Below are positions 25,533-37,239 of a stretch of DNA of 64,000 bases, piece after piece. The notes beneath the pieces were generated by a model. The model searched no databases. It was given only the letters and a program-made list of their open reading frames with translations, and had not been told where the DNA came from. Every line of letters begins with the position of its first letter. The stretch's first letter is position 1. Location: the NCBI RefSeq assembly GCF_905171765.1, contig NC_053392.1:102846220-102910219 (forward strand). The letters run 5' to 3'. A program made the position numbers and the translations under genes. This stretch comes from Bufo bufo. Its lineage: Eukaryota > Chordata > Amphibia > Anura > Bufonidae.

Positions 25533-25912
25533 GCCGTCGGCACTTGCTAAAATCTCATTATTGAAAGAGGAGCTGTCGCCTCTCCTGACATGTCTGTTTT
25601 AGTAACTACTTGCATCCCCCTTGTAATAACAATTCTGGAACATCTATTTTATGAATTATCTTGTACCATTCCTTCAGTGGGTTCTCCAGAATTCTTATAT
25701 TGATGGCCTATCCTATCTCCCAGCACCCAGTCGATCAGCTGTTCTGCAGTGTCTCCAGCCCCAGAAATGTCCACTGTGTAGTGGACAGAGCTGGCATGAG
25801 AGCAGCACTGTAATTACCAGCTATGCCCACTAGACAGTGGGTGGAGCTCTATAGTTCCGCTATTTCCGATGATATCCTATTGATAGGTCATCAGTATAAA
25901 AAAACTCCTTTT
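25533..25912. other. Dispersed frog repeats
   Basis: 25565-25675 matches 14667-14740 (GGAGCTGTCGCCTCTC). 25675-25900 carries TTGATGGCCTATCCTATCTC and CTATTGATAGGTCATCAGTA, a T2-like subterminal pair similar to 5976-6353. Non-coding. Confidence 0.45.
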
Positions 25913-26383
25913 TAAGGCTACTTTCACACCGGCGTTTTGGCTTTCTGTTTGTGAGATCCGTTCAGGGCTCTCACCAGCGGTCCAAAACGGATCAGTTTTG
26001 CCCCTAATGCATTCTGAATGGAAAAGGATCCGCTCAGAATGCATCAGTTTGCCTCCGTTCCTCCTCCATTCCGCTCTGGAGGCGGACACCAAAACGCTGC
26101 CTGCAGCATTTTGATGCCACTTGATGAAACTGAGCCAAACGGATGCGTCCTGACACACAATGTAAGTCAACGGGGACGGATCCGTTTTCATCGGCACAAT
26201 AGAAAACAGATCCGTCTCCCATTGACTTTCAATGGAGTTCATGACGGATCTGTCTTGGCAATGTTACAGATAATGCAAACGGATCCATTCATGACGGATG
26301 CGTGCGGTTGTATTATTGTAACTGATCCGTTTTTGCAGATCCATGACGGATCCGCCTAAAACGAGAGTGTGAAAGTAGCCTAA
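25913..26383. mobile_element. Harbinger-type MITE, CTTTCACAC subfamily
   Basis: GGCTACTTTCACACCGGCG at 25916, right end AGAGTGTGAAAGTAGCC at 26380, TAA on both sides. The interior has many GGATCCGT/ACGGATCC units. Closely related copies lie at 31461, 47472 and 53045. Confidence 0.85.
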
Positions 26384-27298
26384 GTGTTTAAGCAAGTATA
26401 GTCAAAATCACATATTTGGTATTGTTAGATCTTATTCATATGTTGTAGATATGTTTTTTTCCCCAGCATTTTTGCAAACCAAAAAGTGTGAATAAGTCTT
26501 TAGGGATCACTTTGATAGATTTCCTCCACCTAAAAATTGCTTATTTACAAACTTCCACTGCTCCATTTTGTATCTGGTGTTCTTATTGAACATCTTTTAG
26601 ACCCAGTATATGGGATTTGAAATATACCGTTTGGACGAGTACTATATAGGCGTTCTTTTTGGCTAATATTGAACATGCCTGTTAATTTCCTCCATTTCTC
26701 CTCTGTAAACCCCCCTCTTCTTAAACTTCCTCTGCTGGATACTGATAAATGAGCTGTTTCAGCCGCCTGGGTTCTGCACACCTTCATGCATTCATCAAGC
26801 TGAGTGGATGCACAATAAACCACACTCCACTACTTACACTGTTGTATAACCGTGTTAGTTCTGCAAAATCCGGTGGAAAATGCACCTCTTCACCTTTCTA
26901 CTTCAAAGGCAGAAGAGTATCATGGCTCATTTAATCACAGCCACACACCAGCCTTAGGAACTGGGAGACGAACCAAAATTTAATTGTGAGTTGGGAAAGA
27001 ATAGCACCATCGAAGGAGACAATGGCTCAGAGCGGCATATGGGGGGGTGTCGCGTACTCACACAAAGTATCCTGGGAGTGCGCAACTACCTTTTCTAACA
27101 AGCATAGTACACAAATGAATTGGGGCAATTCTCATTAAAAGGGTGCAATTTATCTGCTTTTACCTGATTGTCCTGTTGAGAGTTTACAGTTTCAGGAAAA
27201 TCCCAGCTATAGAAGGTTTGGAAATATCTTGTAATAGGTGAGATTTTGCGGTTGGATGTACTATAGACTAATATTCTAAATGTTTTGTTCTTTTTCAG
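26384..27298 (+). other. End of the intron before the HS6ST1 exon
   Basis: Apparently unique sequence. It ends with a polypyrimidine tract and AG acceptor (TTTTGTTCTTTTTCAG, 27283-27298). No other exon was recognised. Confidence 0.6.
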
Positions 27299-28007
27299 GA
27301 AATTTTACTACATTACCTTGCTGAGAGATCCTGTCTCGAGGTACCTTAGTGAGTGGAGGCATGTGCAACGAGGAGCCACCTGGAAGACTTCACTTCACAT
27401 GTGCGATGGAAGAACACCAACACTAGAAGAACTACCATCCTGCTATGAAGGCACGGACTGGTCAGGGTGTACTTTGCAGGAGTTTATGGATTGTCCCTAT
27501 AACTTGGCTAACAATCGCCAGGTTCGAATGTTGGCAGACCTCAGCCTTGTAGGATGTTATAATATGTCCTTTGTTACTGAGAAGAAGCGAGCTCAGCTTC
27601 TTCTGGAAAGCGCCAAAAAGAACTTGAAGGATATGGCCTTTTTTGGCCTTACAGAGTTCCAGAGAAAGACTCAGTATCTTTTTGAGCGAACTTTTAACCT
27701 GAAGTTCATAAGACCTTTCATGCAATACAACAACACTCGGGCAGGTGGAGTTGACTTGGACAATGGCACTATCCAAAGGATCGAGGAGCTTAATGATCTA
27801 GACATGCAACTATACGACTATGCAAAGGACCTGTTCCAACAGCGCTATCAATTCAAGAGGCAGGTAGAGCGAATGGAGCAACGAAAGAAGCATCGAGAAG
27901 AAAGACTTCTCCAGCGGTCCAACGAGGCTTTTGCCAAGGATGAGGCAGAGGACCATGTACGCTGGCCTACAGAAGACTACATGAGCCATATAATTGAGAA
28001 ATGGTAG
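27299..28007 (+). CDS. HS6ST1: Heparan sulfate 6-O-sulfotransferase, terminal coding exon
   Basis: HS6ST1 is a Golgi type II membrane enzyme that moves sulfate from PAPS to the 6-O position of glucosamine in heparan sulfate, shaping FGF, VEGF and other ligand binding. The exon starts after a polypyrimidine-AG acceptor; its first base G completes an Arg codon (intron phase 2), then 235 residues follow to TAG at 28005-28007. Residues 7-19 (LLRDPVSRYLSEW) are the 3'-phosphate PAPS-binding motif. Two N-glycosylation sequons are visible (NMS, NNT). The tail after about residue 175 (DMQLYDYAKDLF onward) is charged and likely coiled-coil, and the end PTEDYMSHIIEKW matches HS6ST1 rather than HS6ST2 or HS6ST3 as I know them. 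The frame has no lesions. Exon 1, with the anchor and 5'-PAPS loop, must lie upstream of the window. An in-frame TTG just before the exon is intronic and is not a start. Confidence 0.96.
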
Positions 28008-28615
28008 TTGGGCATGGACTTTTATACTACTGGATAAACTGGTTTCACATTTGTTATTCTGTATTGTGTAAAATACTGAACATTATGAATGACATCACTT
28101 TTTATTTAATGTTTGTAGCGCACAGCTCAAAGCTTCAGTAAGTGTTCTTCCTTCAGTAGGAGAACCTCTTATTTTAATGTGCGAATGTGACCGTACAATG
28201 TCAACAATGCTATATGTTTTATTCACCCTAGGGAGTCATTAAAGCATTGTTAACTTTTTTTTTTATTTTTTTTTATCTTGCTTCTCAAATTCTTAAGGGC
28301 AACTAATGAACTAATAACAGTGGTATGTTTAATAGCCAAAAACACATTCTTGCTTTTATAACCCTTAAGGAAACCCACATGTTGGCCAAAGACAGCAATT
28401 AGCAGTGAGGAAAATTTATTGTATGTGACTTATTTTTGTAAAGTTTCAGATGACAGAGGTCGACTTAAAACTGTCGTATGATATGGGTAACTGGATTTTA
28501 GAATTTTAATGTCCATCCCATCCCTGTCCCTAAAACACCATCTAATGAGGTTCTTGAATGTGTATGTCCCTTCATGTCCTAGACTGTATCTATGCAAAAG
28601 AGTAGGATAGAGGTC

Positions 28616-28659
28616 TACCCCTTCTCAATAAAGTATCTACCCCTTCTCAATAAAGTATC
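28616..28659 (+). promoter_or_regulatory. Duplicated polyadenylation signal
   Basis: A 22-bp unit, TACCCCTTCTCAATAAAGTATC without its last bases repeated, occurs twice in tandem (28616-28637 and 28638-28659), giving AATAAA at 28627-28632 and 28649-28654, about 620 bp after the HS6ST1 stop. It could serve as a proximal cleavage signal; use is not shown by sequence alone. Confidence 0.5.
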
Positions 28660-29490
28660 AGTCACGCTCTGTGGTAGAATACTCCATAGAATTCATTAAA
28701 TTATGTCATTAACTGCTGTCTTTAGTGTGACCCATTTGGGAAGAGTGAGGATACCCTCCACACACAGATGATTTGCCATTCCCAACTAAATTTTGTAAGT
28801 TTGGCCAACATTCATCTTAATAATATTCCATAGTGAACTTTTAGATATTATTGAAATCCTCAAATTATTCAAGTCTTCCTTTCCTACACAGAACCAGGAA
28901 GACCTGGTACCACCAAAGCATAAAAACTAGGGGAGATCTCCGTGACCACAGGTGTTTTATCATTGTAAAACAGTAGATCTTGTACATGATGTATATATTA
29001 AAACATGCTTATATTCCTTGTAATAAAACATGGGTAGCGGGCAAGACGAACACGATCTAGTCCAGAAATGGTTGAAGTACTCTGAAAAAAATTCCACCTT
29101 AGAGCAAAATGTTCAGATGAAATTTACCTGTGAATTCATATAGCCATATATTATGTAATAAACACTGGATGACCTTCACTATTTTTGGGAAAATACTAGA
29201 AAATAATTTGGGGTAATATCATGGCTTTATGTCCTTAGGTCTTACTGGAAATGGATGTCGAGTTTTTTAATTTTATTTCTAATATGCCTTTTAGATATGT
29301 GTACATATGTCCAGGTACTCTAATTGCTCTACCAGATCCATTGATGATAGGTAATATACGTAGGTGATGGTTCCAAAGACTGTTAGGGCCATAAAGTAAC
29401 CATCATACATCGAGAATAACTTGGGCTGCCTTTTGGGGATTATGTGGGCACTTAGATGTCCTTGACCTGTGTCTCAATGTGGACCATATA

Positions 29491-29692
29491 GTTTAGATCA
29501 GTGTTACTCAACTCCAGTCCTCAAGACCCACCTGCCGGTCATGATTTGAGAATAACCCACAGAATGAATGCCTGTGGTAAGTCCTGATGTATTAGCATGA
29601 ATTCTATTACCTGCTCATTACTAAGGAAATCCTGAAAACATGTCCAGCAGGTGAGCCCTGAGGACTGGCGGTGAGGAACACTAGGTCTAGAT
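29491..29692. mobile_element. hAT MITE inside the presumed 3' UTR
   Basis: Element 29499-29684 begins CAGTGTTACTCAACTCCAG and ends GGTGAGGAACACTAG. The flanks GTTTAGAT and GTCTAGAT are an 8-bp duplication with one mismatch. It is a sister of 19445-19629. Confidence 0.8.
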
Positions 29693-30557
29693 CAATGCTT
29701 AGACCTGAGCATAATGGGTGTTTTGAACAAGACAATGATTGGGATCAAAAAGTGCAGGTTCCTGTGTAAACATGCCACCAATCAGCCCCACTTTTTGGTC
29801 CGAGATGGCCTGAATTTTCTGTAGTGGTCTGTCTCTTAGAATTAAGTGTCCATGCAAATTCGGGACTACTATGCACAACTATCAGTCAATGTACAGAACC
29901 TTCTACTGACTGCCATGTGCTGTACAAAAGTTGAAACCGGCACCATGTGACCAAAGTCAGAAACACTGCCATATTTTTCTTTCCTTTTATTTAATGAAAT
30001 GGATGGTGTCCACAGTCCTTATTAAACATATCACTGTTCCTATATGAAGACTCAATAAGCTGTCTAGACTAGTCCTGTTTAAGGACACAGCCCCACTTAG
30101 TGGTGTGGGTTGGAAATGCAAGAAAAGCACTTAACGTTCATGGGAATTGTAATTGTGTGTGTGTATAGCATTTTATCGGCTGTGAGCGCCTAGAATCTGA
30201 GAAACGAAGATGGACTTTTGCTAACGTAACAGGTTTTTGCAATAAGAAGAATGGCATTTTAGTTTCTGTTCTCCTCCTAAGCAATGTGAGAGGGTTGCTC
30301 ATTGTAATGCATTATAATTTATATTGATGAGCATGTCTGAATATTAAAGTCTGTTTCATTTGCCACAACTCCTGAAAGCCTTTTAGATGTTCACAAGCGG
30401 CAGATATTTTCTGCAGATGTCCCAACCGTCTTAACGGGGCTTGTAGAAATCCACCTTTCTTACTGTATCTCCTTCCCTTCCACCGTCTCGAATGTTCCAT
30501 CCAGTACGTTTTAAAGTCATTTATATCACTGTCAATCACACTTGTCATGTTCCTTTT

Positions 30558-30563
30558 AATAAA
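30558..30563 (+). promoter_or_regulatory. Candidate distal polyadenylation signal of HS6ST1
   Basis: AATAAA in the context CCTTTTAATAAAAATG, followed by a T/G-rich stretch within 40 bases. Its distance from the stop fits a full-length 3' UTR. Confidence 0.45.
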
Positions 30564-30673
30564 AATGTATTGCATTATTCTGTTTATGTGCAAAGATTTC
30601 ACAGTTGCGTACGTTTTACACACTGGAGTTCAGAGTTTGCATGCTTGGGTTGCATATCTGGAACTGGGGTATC

Positions 30674-30919
30674 TTAAAGAGGACCTTTCACTTGTATAAA
30701 GTATGTGAACTGAGTATGCTGCCATATAGAGCGGCGCCCGAGGATCTCACTGCACTTACTACTATCCCCGGGCGCCGCTCCGTTCTCCCGTTATAGGCTC
30801 CGGTACCTTTTGCTCCTTAAGTTATAGTAGGCGGGTCTTCCCTTGTCCTGTGGGCGTCTCCTTCTCCTAGGCTGTAGCGCTGGCCAATCGCAGGGCACAG
30901 CTCACAGCCTGGGAGAAAA
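30674..30919. mobile_element. T2-like element, right end lost
   Basis: TTAA then AGAGGACCTTTCACTTG marks the left end, with a GC-rich hairpin (GAGCGGCGCCCG... CGGGCGCCGCTC). The sequence then passes into a truncated Harbinger-type element without the expected right terminus. Confidence 0.5.
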
Positions 30920-31423
30920 AAAACTATAATAATTTAACTCCCCTTAATCCACTTGTTCGTGCAGCCGGCATCTCTTCTGTCTTCATCTGTGAGGTAAAGG
31001 ACCTGTGGTGACGTCACTGCGCTCATCACATGGTCCATCACATGATCCATCACCATGTGATGAGCGCAGTGACGTCACCACATGTCCTTTACCTCACAGA
31101 TGAAGACAGAAGAGATGCCGGCTGCGCGAACAAGTGGATAAAGGGGAGTTAAGTTATTTTTTTTTAACCCCTCCAGCCCTATTGTACTAAGCAGTCTGTA
31201 TTCAGAATGCTATTATTTTCCCTTATAACCATGTTATAAGGGAAAATAATACAATCTACACAACACCGATCCAAAGCCCGAACTTCTGTGAAGAAGTTCG
31301 GGTCTGGGTACCACATTCATTTTTTTTTTAATCACGCGCAAAACACATTGCACCCGCGCGATAAAAAATACACCCGGGACGCATCCTGAACAAATCTGTC
31401 ACGCCTGTGTGAACCCAGCCTTA
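30920..31423. mobile_element. Truncated Harbinger-type element with paired CRE sites
   Basis: The right end GTGTGAACCCAGCC at 31420 is followed by TTA. The interior has long inverted arms (CTTGTTCGTGCAGCCGGCAT and complement) around GTGACGTCACTGCGCTCATC and its complement, giving two TGACGTCA palindromes. The later part, TTATTTTCCCTTATAACC and CGAACTTCTGTGAAGAAGTT, matches the fuller copy at 56998-58488. The left end is missing. Confidence 0.7.
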
Positions 31424-31457
31424 ATTACGGTAGTTCTATACTAAATGGGTTAGCGAC

Positions 31458-31853
31458 TAAGGCTACTTTCACACTGGCGTTTTGGCTTTCCGTTTGTGAC
31501 ATCCGTTAAGGGCTCTCGCAAGCGGTCCAAAACTGATTAGTTTGCATTCTAATGCATTCTGAACGGAAAAGGATCCGCTCAGAAGGCGTCAGTTCAGTCT
31601 CTATTCCGTTTTCAGAGTTTTGGTGTCCTTCTGATGAAACTGAGTCAAACGGATTCGTCCTGACACACAATGTAAGTCAATGGGGACGGATCCGTTTTCT
31701 ATGACACAATCTGGCACAATAGAAAACAAATCCGTCCTCCATTGATTTTCATTGGTGTTCAAGACTGATCCGTCTTGGCTATGTTTTAAAGATAATACAA
31801 ACGGATCTGTTCTGAACGGATGTGCACAAAATGCGAGTGTAAAAGTAGCCTAA
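31458..31853. mobile_element. Harbinger-type MITE, CTTTCACAC subfamily
   Basis: GGCTACTTTCACACTGGCG at 31461 and GAGTGTAAAAGTAGCC ending at 31850, with TAA on both sides. The interior is closely similar to 25916-26380. Confidence 0.84.
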
Positions 31854-33149
31854 CATGTACGAGTACTGCATCACATAGAAAGGGTTAAAGTGTATTAGGT
31901 GTATGTGTACAACCTCACTGGAAATCAGAGTCGCCATAAACAGCATTTTCACTGCATAATTGCCTTGTTTTGTGCTGATGAGGCTCAAAGGGCTGGAACA
32001 TTCCTTCCTACATATGACTAACTGAACTTTGACACTGTCTTACAGGATAGCCATATAAATTACACTCAGAGCGCAAAGAGTTCATAAACCTTTCTTCAAC
32101 AAAGCTCCGTTAACTGAGAAACTATAGGAAAAACAAAGTTGGAGAGTACCCAGCGGTGAGCAAAATGTCTACCCAGTACTGTGAATGGGTTAAAGCGGTG
32201 ATCCCATGATTAACGTAAAAAATGAAAATCGGACATCATACAGTCTCTATCTAACAAAGCTAGAACCAGCCCTGTTCCTCACATAGATCCAGAGATCTCT
32301 CCATTCATTGCTCTGCTAGATTTATATCAAGCTGACAGCTCAAGGGGCATGTCCTTTCTGCTGCGGATCTGTCCCCATCACCGCTCAGGAGTTAGTTAAA
32401 GGATTAAACGGAGCGTGTGCGAACATCTCTGTGAGCCGGACGAAGAAATAAGGGGGGGGGGGGGGGGAGGGCAGGTGGCGCTATACAGATTCATTTTATT
32501 GTATAACTCTGTGGCTGTGCTAAATGTTTAATTACATACAATTACAAAAATAGTCAGATCCAGGTGCTGGTTTAAAAACTGTAGAACATTTTTCATGGGA
32601 CACCCCCTTTAAGTATGTGGTTGTGGCATTCCTGGTTGTAACAAAATGCTTTGTGAAACTATCGGGGGTCATGAGGAAATCTCTGATTCCATTGAAATAG
32701 CATAATAACATTTGTGAATTGGTTAGATTTTTGGGAGCCTCTTATGTTAGCCAGGGCAGAGGCTGCCTACAAAAAAATAAAAAATAAACTCAAGCTGGAA
32801 GTCCCGGTTACATTGAACATTAGGACAGACCATAGTTTTGAATGGGCACCCATGATGCAGGGACAGAACACTTGCTGCTAAATCCTCTGATCACAGCACG
32901 TCTGGGAATTTCTCGGTAGCGAGACTCTGGGAACTCTTCGGGGTCAAAAAGGGATGGGCTACACATATAAGAGGATTCACTTATTTATTTATTTTTACTA
33001 ATTAAAACCACATACTGCCATTTTTTCTAATCTTTTCTGATTTGTAGATTTTCTTTAAATTCTATTTGCTTTAAATAATTATGGGGGCACCCATCTTGCC
33101 TGAGCGGCTGCGAGATTTTACGTGCTGCTATGGTGAAAGCATATAGTGA
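31854..33149. other. No gene recognised
   Basis: Contains a G-run at about 32452-32467 and, at 33010-33140, the dispersed repeat also found at 20940-21120. No exon seen. Confidence 0.4.
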
Positions 33150-33154
33150 GTGGA

Positions 33155-34122
33155 CAAATGGCACAATTTGTGAATAAGCGACGTGGAAACTGCGTAGGAC
33201 CACGTGCTATTGATGTGAGAGGTGAACTTCAGCTAGAACGGTGCCAGATGTGTGTCTAAAACGGTTCAGCAAACCCTACTGTGTATGGGGCTCCAAAGCA
33301 GATGAATGGTCACTGCACCTCTGCTAGATGCATCGGCAGAAAAGGCTTCAACTTTCATGACCGTATCGGCATTGGACCTTTGCTGATTTGCAAAGCGTTG
33401 CCTTCTCTGATGAGTCAGGTTTTCTACTTCATCGAACAGACCTAGGCCTCTTGCACACGGCCGTTCCGTGCATTGCCGTCCCCAATGCATAGGCAACGTC
33501 CATGTGGCGGCCGGGACGGATCGAGACCCATTCAACTTGAATGAGTCCGTAATCCGTCTGCACCGCAAAAAAGTTCTATTTTTGTGCGGAGGCACGGACA
33601 GAAACACCACAGAAGCACTCCGTAGTGCTTCCGTTCCGCATCTCCGTGATTGCGGACCCATTCAAGTGAATGGGCCCACATTCGTGATGCGGAGTGGACA
33701 CGGGCCGGTACGCGTGTATTGCGGGCCGCAATACGGCCATAGGCACACAACGGTGGTGTGCAAGAGGCCTTAAGTTGTTGTGTCAGGCGAGAGACATCGA
33801 GAACGAACACCCCGCAATCATTGCTAGAAGAACACAAGCTGGTGGTGGCAGCGCTATGGTCTGGGGAAGGTTTTTGTGGCTTTCTCTGGACCACTCATCC
33901 ATGTGGAAGGCACTCTCAAATTATTTTGAATATGAATCCATCCTTCCAGATCAGATACGCCTATACATGCTGATGGTCTTTCCTGGGGCGGATGGCAACT
34001 TCCAGCAAGACAATGCAACATGTCACACGGCTAGAAATGTCCGACATTGGTTGGAAGAGCATGACCAAAATTTCCAAGTACAACCCTCGTCCCCTAATTC
34101 CCCAGACTTGAGCCCAAAATGA
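33155..34122 (+). pseudogene. Tc1/mariner transposase relic interrupted by a MITE
   Basis: Degenerate DDE transposase of the Tc1/mariner superfamily, which would cut and paste its own element at TA sites. 33375-33442 reads CAAAGCGTTGCCTTCTCTGA onward, encoding the FSDES-type motif with the first catalytic Asp. A Harbinger-type MITE (33445-33769) follows. 33770-34122 encodes GGGSAMVWGRF, then QQDNATCHTARNVR with the second Asp and NSPDLSPK at the start of the third motif, where the usual IEH is lost to a stop (PK then TGA). The MITE and decay make it non-functional. The N-terminal DNA-binding part near 33155-33370 is barely recognisable. Confidence 0.75.
33442..33772. mobile_element. Harbinger-type MITE within a Tc1 relic
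   Basis: GGCCTCTTGCACACGGCCG at 33445 pairs with GTGTGCAAGAGGCC ending at 33769. Flanks are CTA and TTA, so one base of the 3-bp duplication differs. CpG-rich interior with GCGGACCCATTCAAGTGAAT. Confidence 0.8.
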
Positions 34123-34796
34123 GCATCTTGATATTGTTCATTTTCCCCAGGGACAGTAAGGAGAACTTGGTTTGCATCTCTCTTGCTAGTGGAAACAGTA
34201 GACCATGGTGGACGTTCTCACTGCATGACTCAGGTTCGTCAACTCTGGCACACTCTGTAATAGGTATTACCTGTCACTACAGCATAATTGTTCTAAGAAA
34301 TTTGACTTTGAAGTTTTTTACTATGTAAACATGTATTTCTTGTGTGTTTGGTGTTACGCGGTTGACCTGGTTACACTACGGCCCTACCCAGTAATATTAT
34401 CCCACAAGTACATGGCCTTACAGGAGTTAGCACGACATTGATTCCTTTCATTTCCGTTTGACAAGGCAAAGTAACAGACTTTACCCTTGCATGCAGATCC
34501 CTTTCATCACCCATCACAATTTATAGGCTGTTTTGACATCTGATGCAGGATGGGTGGATGACGCCTAGCAAAAGAAATGGCCGCTCCTCATTATATATTG
34601 TAATCCTTCCACAATCTCGACTCTAGTTCCTGAATCAACACTGCCTCAATATATCATCTGAAATCTTGTTTGAAATGGTAAATATAGGTATGAGAAAGAG
34701 AAGCATTGCATTGTGTAGCTGTATCCCACACAGTTCAACAGTTCTTCAGTTTCATTGTCTCTTGTAAGGTTTATGCAACCTCAGAAACCTTGGATG
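34123..34796. other. No gene recognised
   Basis: The first part is the 3' end of the Tc1 relic. The rest appears unique; no exon identified. Confidence 0.4.
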
Positions 34797-36279
34797 TACA
34801 ATCAGGTCCATAAATATTGGGACATCAACACAATTCTAACATTTTTGGCTCTATACACCACCACAATGGATTTGAAATGAAATGAGGGTATTTACATCCA
34901 AATCAGGTGAACGGTGTAGGAATTACAACAGTTTGCATATGTGCCTCCCACTTGTTAAGGGACCAAAAGTAATGGGACAGAATAATAATCCTAAATCAAA
35001 CTTTCACTTTTTAATACTTGGTTGCAAATCCTTTGCAGTCAATTACAGCATGAAGTCTGGAACACATAGACATCACCAGACGCTGGGTTTCATCCCTGGT
35101 GATGCTCTGCCAGGTCTCTACTGCAACTGTCTTCAGTTACTGCTTGTTCTTGGGGCATTTTCCCTTCAGTTTTGTCTTCAGCAAGTGAAATGCATGCTCA
35201 ATCGGATTCAGATCAGGCGATTGACTTGGCCATTGCAAAACATTCCACTCCTTTCCCTTAAAAAACTCTTTTGTTGCTTTTGCAGTATGCTTTAGGTAAT
35301 TGTCCATCTGCAATGTGAAGTGCCGCCCAATGAGTTCTGAAGCACTTGGCTGAATATGAGAAGATAATATTGCCCAAAACACTTCAGAATTCATCCTGCT
35401 GCTTTTGTCAGCAGTCACATCATCAATAAATACAAGAGAACCAGTTCCATTGGCAGCCATACATGCCCACGCCATGACACTACCACCACTATGCTTCACT
35501 GATGAGGTGGTATGCTTAGGATCATGAGCAGTTCCTTTCCTTCTCCATACTCTTCTCTTTCCATCACTCTGGTACAAGTTTATCTTGGTCTCATCTGTCC
35601 ATAGGATGTTGTTCCAGAACTGTGAAGGCTTTTTTAGATGTCGTTTGGCAAACTCTTATCTGGCCTTGCTGTTTTTGAGGCTCACCAATGGTTTACATCT
35701 TGTGGTGAACCCTCTGTATTCACTCTGGTGAAGTCTTCTCTTGATTGTTGACTTTGACACACATACACCTACCTCCTGGAGAGTGTTCTTGATCTGGCCA
35801 ACTGTTGTGAAGGGTGTTTTCTTCACCAGGGAAAGAATTCTTCGGTCACCACAGTTGTTTTCCGTGGTGTTCCGGGTCTTTTGGTGTTGCTGAGCTCACC
35901 GGTGCGTTCCTTCTTTTTAAGAATGTTCCAAACAGTTGTTTTGGCCACGCCTAATGTTTTTGCAATCTCTCTGATGGGTTTGTTTTGTTTTTTCAGTCTA
36001 ATGATGGCTTGCTTCACTGATAGTGACAGCTCTTTGGATCTCATCTTGAGAGTTGACAGCAACAGATTCCAAATGCAAATATCACACTGGAAATGAACTC
36101 TGGACCTTTTATCTGCTCGTTGTAATTTGGATAATGAGGGAATAACACACACCTGGCCAAGGAACAGCTGAGAAGCCAATTGTCCCATTACTTTTGGTCC
36201 CTTAACAAGTGGGAGGCACATATGCAAACTATTGTAATTCCTACACCGTTCACCTGATTTGGATGTAAATACCCTCAAA
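34797..36279 (-). mobile_element. Tc1-like transposon, right end interrupted
   Basis: TA then CAATCAGGTCCATAAATATT at 34799 opens a long inverted repeat: GGTGAACGGTGTAGGAATTA and the following text through GGACCAAAAGTAATGGGACA reappear as complement at 36181-36270. The transposase is on the - strand. The outermost right part is missing: at ACCCTCAAA-TTAA a piggyBac-like element begins. Related fish and frog Tc1 families have TTAA here, so an insertion into that site is likely. Confidence 0.85.
35137..36044 (-). pseudogene. Tc1-like transposase, decayed
   Basis: DDE transposase. The start MRSKELS lies at 36044; residues 1-65 include the helix-turn-helix VKQAIIRLKKQNKPIREIAK and a GRP-like linker (KRPGTPRK). 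After about 35823 the frame breaks: the middle, including the LWTDE-like first catalytic Asp near 35590-35605, is readable only with frameshifts and stops. From 35577 the frame is open again to 35137: GGSVMAWACMA, then QMDNYLKHTAKAT with the second Asp, and WPSQSPDLNPIEH with the third acidic residue. Total span suits a family protein of about 340 residues. No activity expected. Confidence 0.82.
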
Positions 36280-37239
36280 TTAACCCCTTAAGGACTCAGC
36301 CCTATTTCACCTTAAGGACTTGGCCATTTTTTGCTAATCTGACCAGTGTCACTCTAAGTGCTGATAACTTTAAAACGCTTTGACCTATCCAGGCCATTCT
36401 GAGATAGTTTTTTCGTCACATATTGTACTTCATGACACTGGTAAAATGAAGTAAAAAAAAAAATCATTTTTATTTATAAAAAAAATACCAAATTTACCCA
36501 AATTTATTTTTTAAATTGCAAATTTCCAAGTTTCAATTTCTCTACTTCTATAATACATAGTAATACCTCCAAAAATAGTTATTACTTTACATTCCCCATA
36601 TGTCTACTTCATGTTTGGATCATTTTGGGAATGATATTTTATTTTTTGGGGATGTTACAAGGCTTAGAAGTTTAGAAGTAAATCTTTAAATTTTTCAGAA
36701 ATTTTCAAAAACCCAATTTTTAGGGACCAGTTCAGGTCTGAAGTCACTTTGCGAGGCTTACATAATAGAAACCACCCAAAAATTACCCCATTCTATAAAC
36801 TACACCCCTTTAAGGTATTCAAAACAGATTTTACAAACTTTGTTAACCCTTTAGGTGTTCCACAAGAATTAATGGAAAATAGAGATACAATTTCAAAATT
36901 TCACTTTTTTGTCAGATTTTCCATTTTAATATTTTTTTTTACAGTTATAAAGCAAGGGTTAACAGCCAAAACAAACTCAATATTTATGGCCCTGATTCTG
37001 TAGTTTACAGAAACACCCCTTATGTGGTCGTAAACAGCTGTACGGGCACACGGCAGGGGTCAGAAGGAAAGGAATGCCATACGGTTTTTGGAAGGCAGAT
37101 TTTGCTGGACTGGTTTTTTTGACACCATGTCCCATTTGAAGCCCCCCTGATGCACCCCTAGTGTAGAAACTCCAAAAAAGTGGCCCCATTTTAGAAACTA
37201 CGGGATAGGGTGGCAGTATTGTTGGTACTAGTTTAGGAT

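Larger units (their letters stand above)
28008..30590 (+). other. HS6ST1: Probable HS6ST1 3' UTR
   Basis: The stretch after the stop codon is A/T-rich, non-coding and contains polyadenylation signals at 28627, 28649, 29022 and 30558. The last lies about 2.55 kb after the stop, close to the known length of mammalian HS6ST1 3' UTRs, and is followed by a U/GU-rich stretch (TTCTGTTTATGTG). The extent is inferred; transcripts would decide. It contains one hAT MITE (29499-29684). Confidence 0.5.

Noticed and set aside
27285..27298. TTG at 27285 as the start of the HS6ST1 frame
   Set aside because: It lies in the polypyrimidine tract before the AG acceptor. The exon continues from an upstream exon outside the window.
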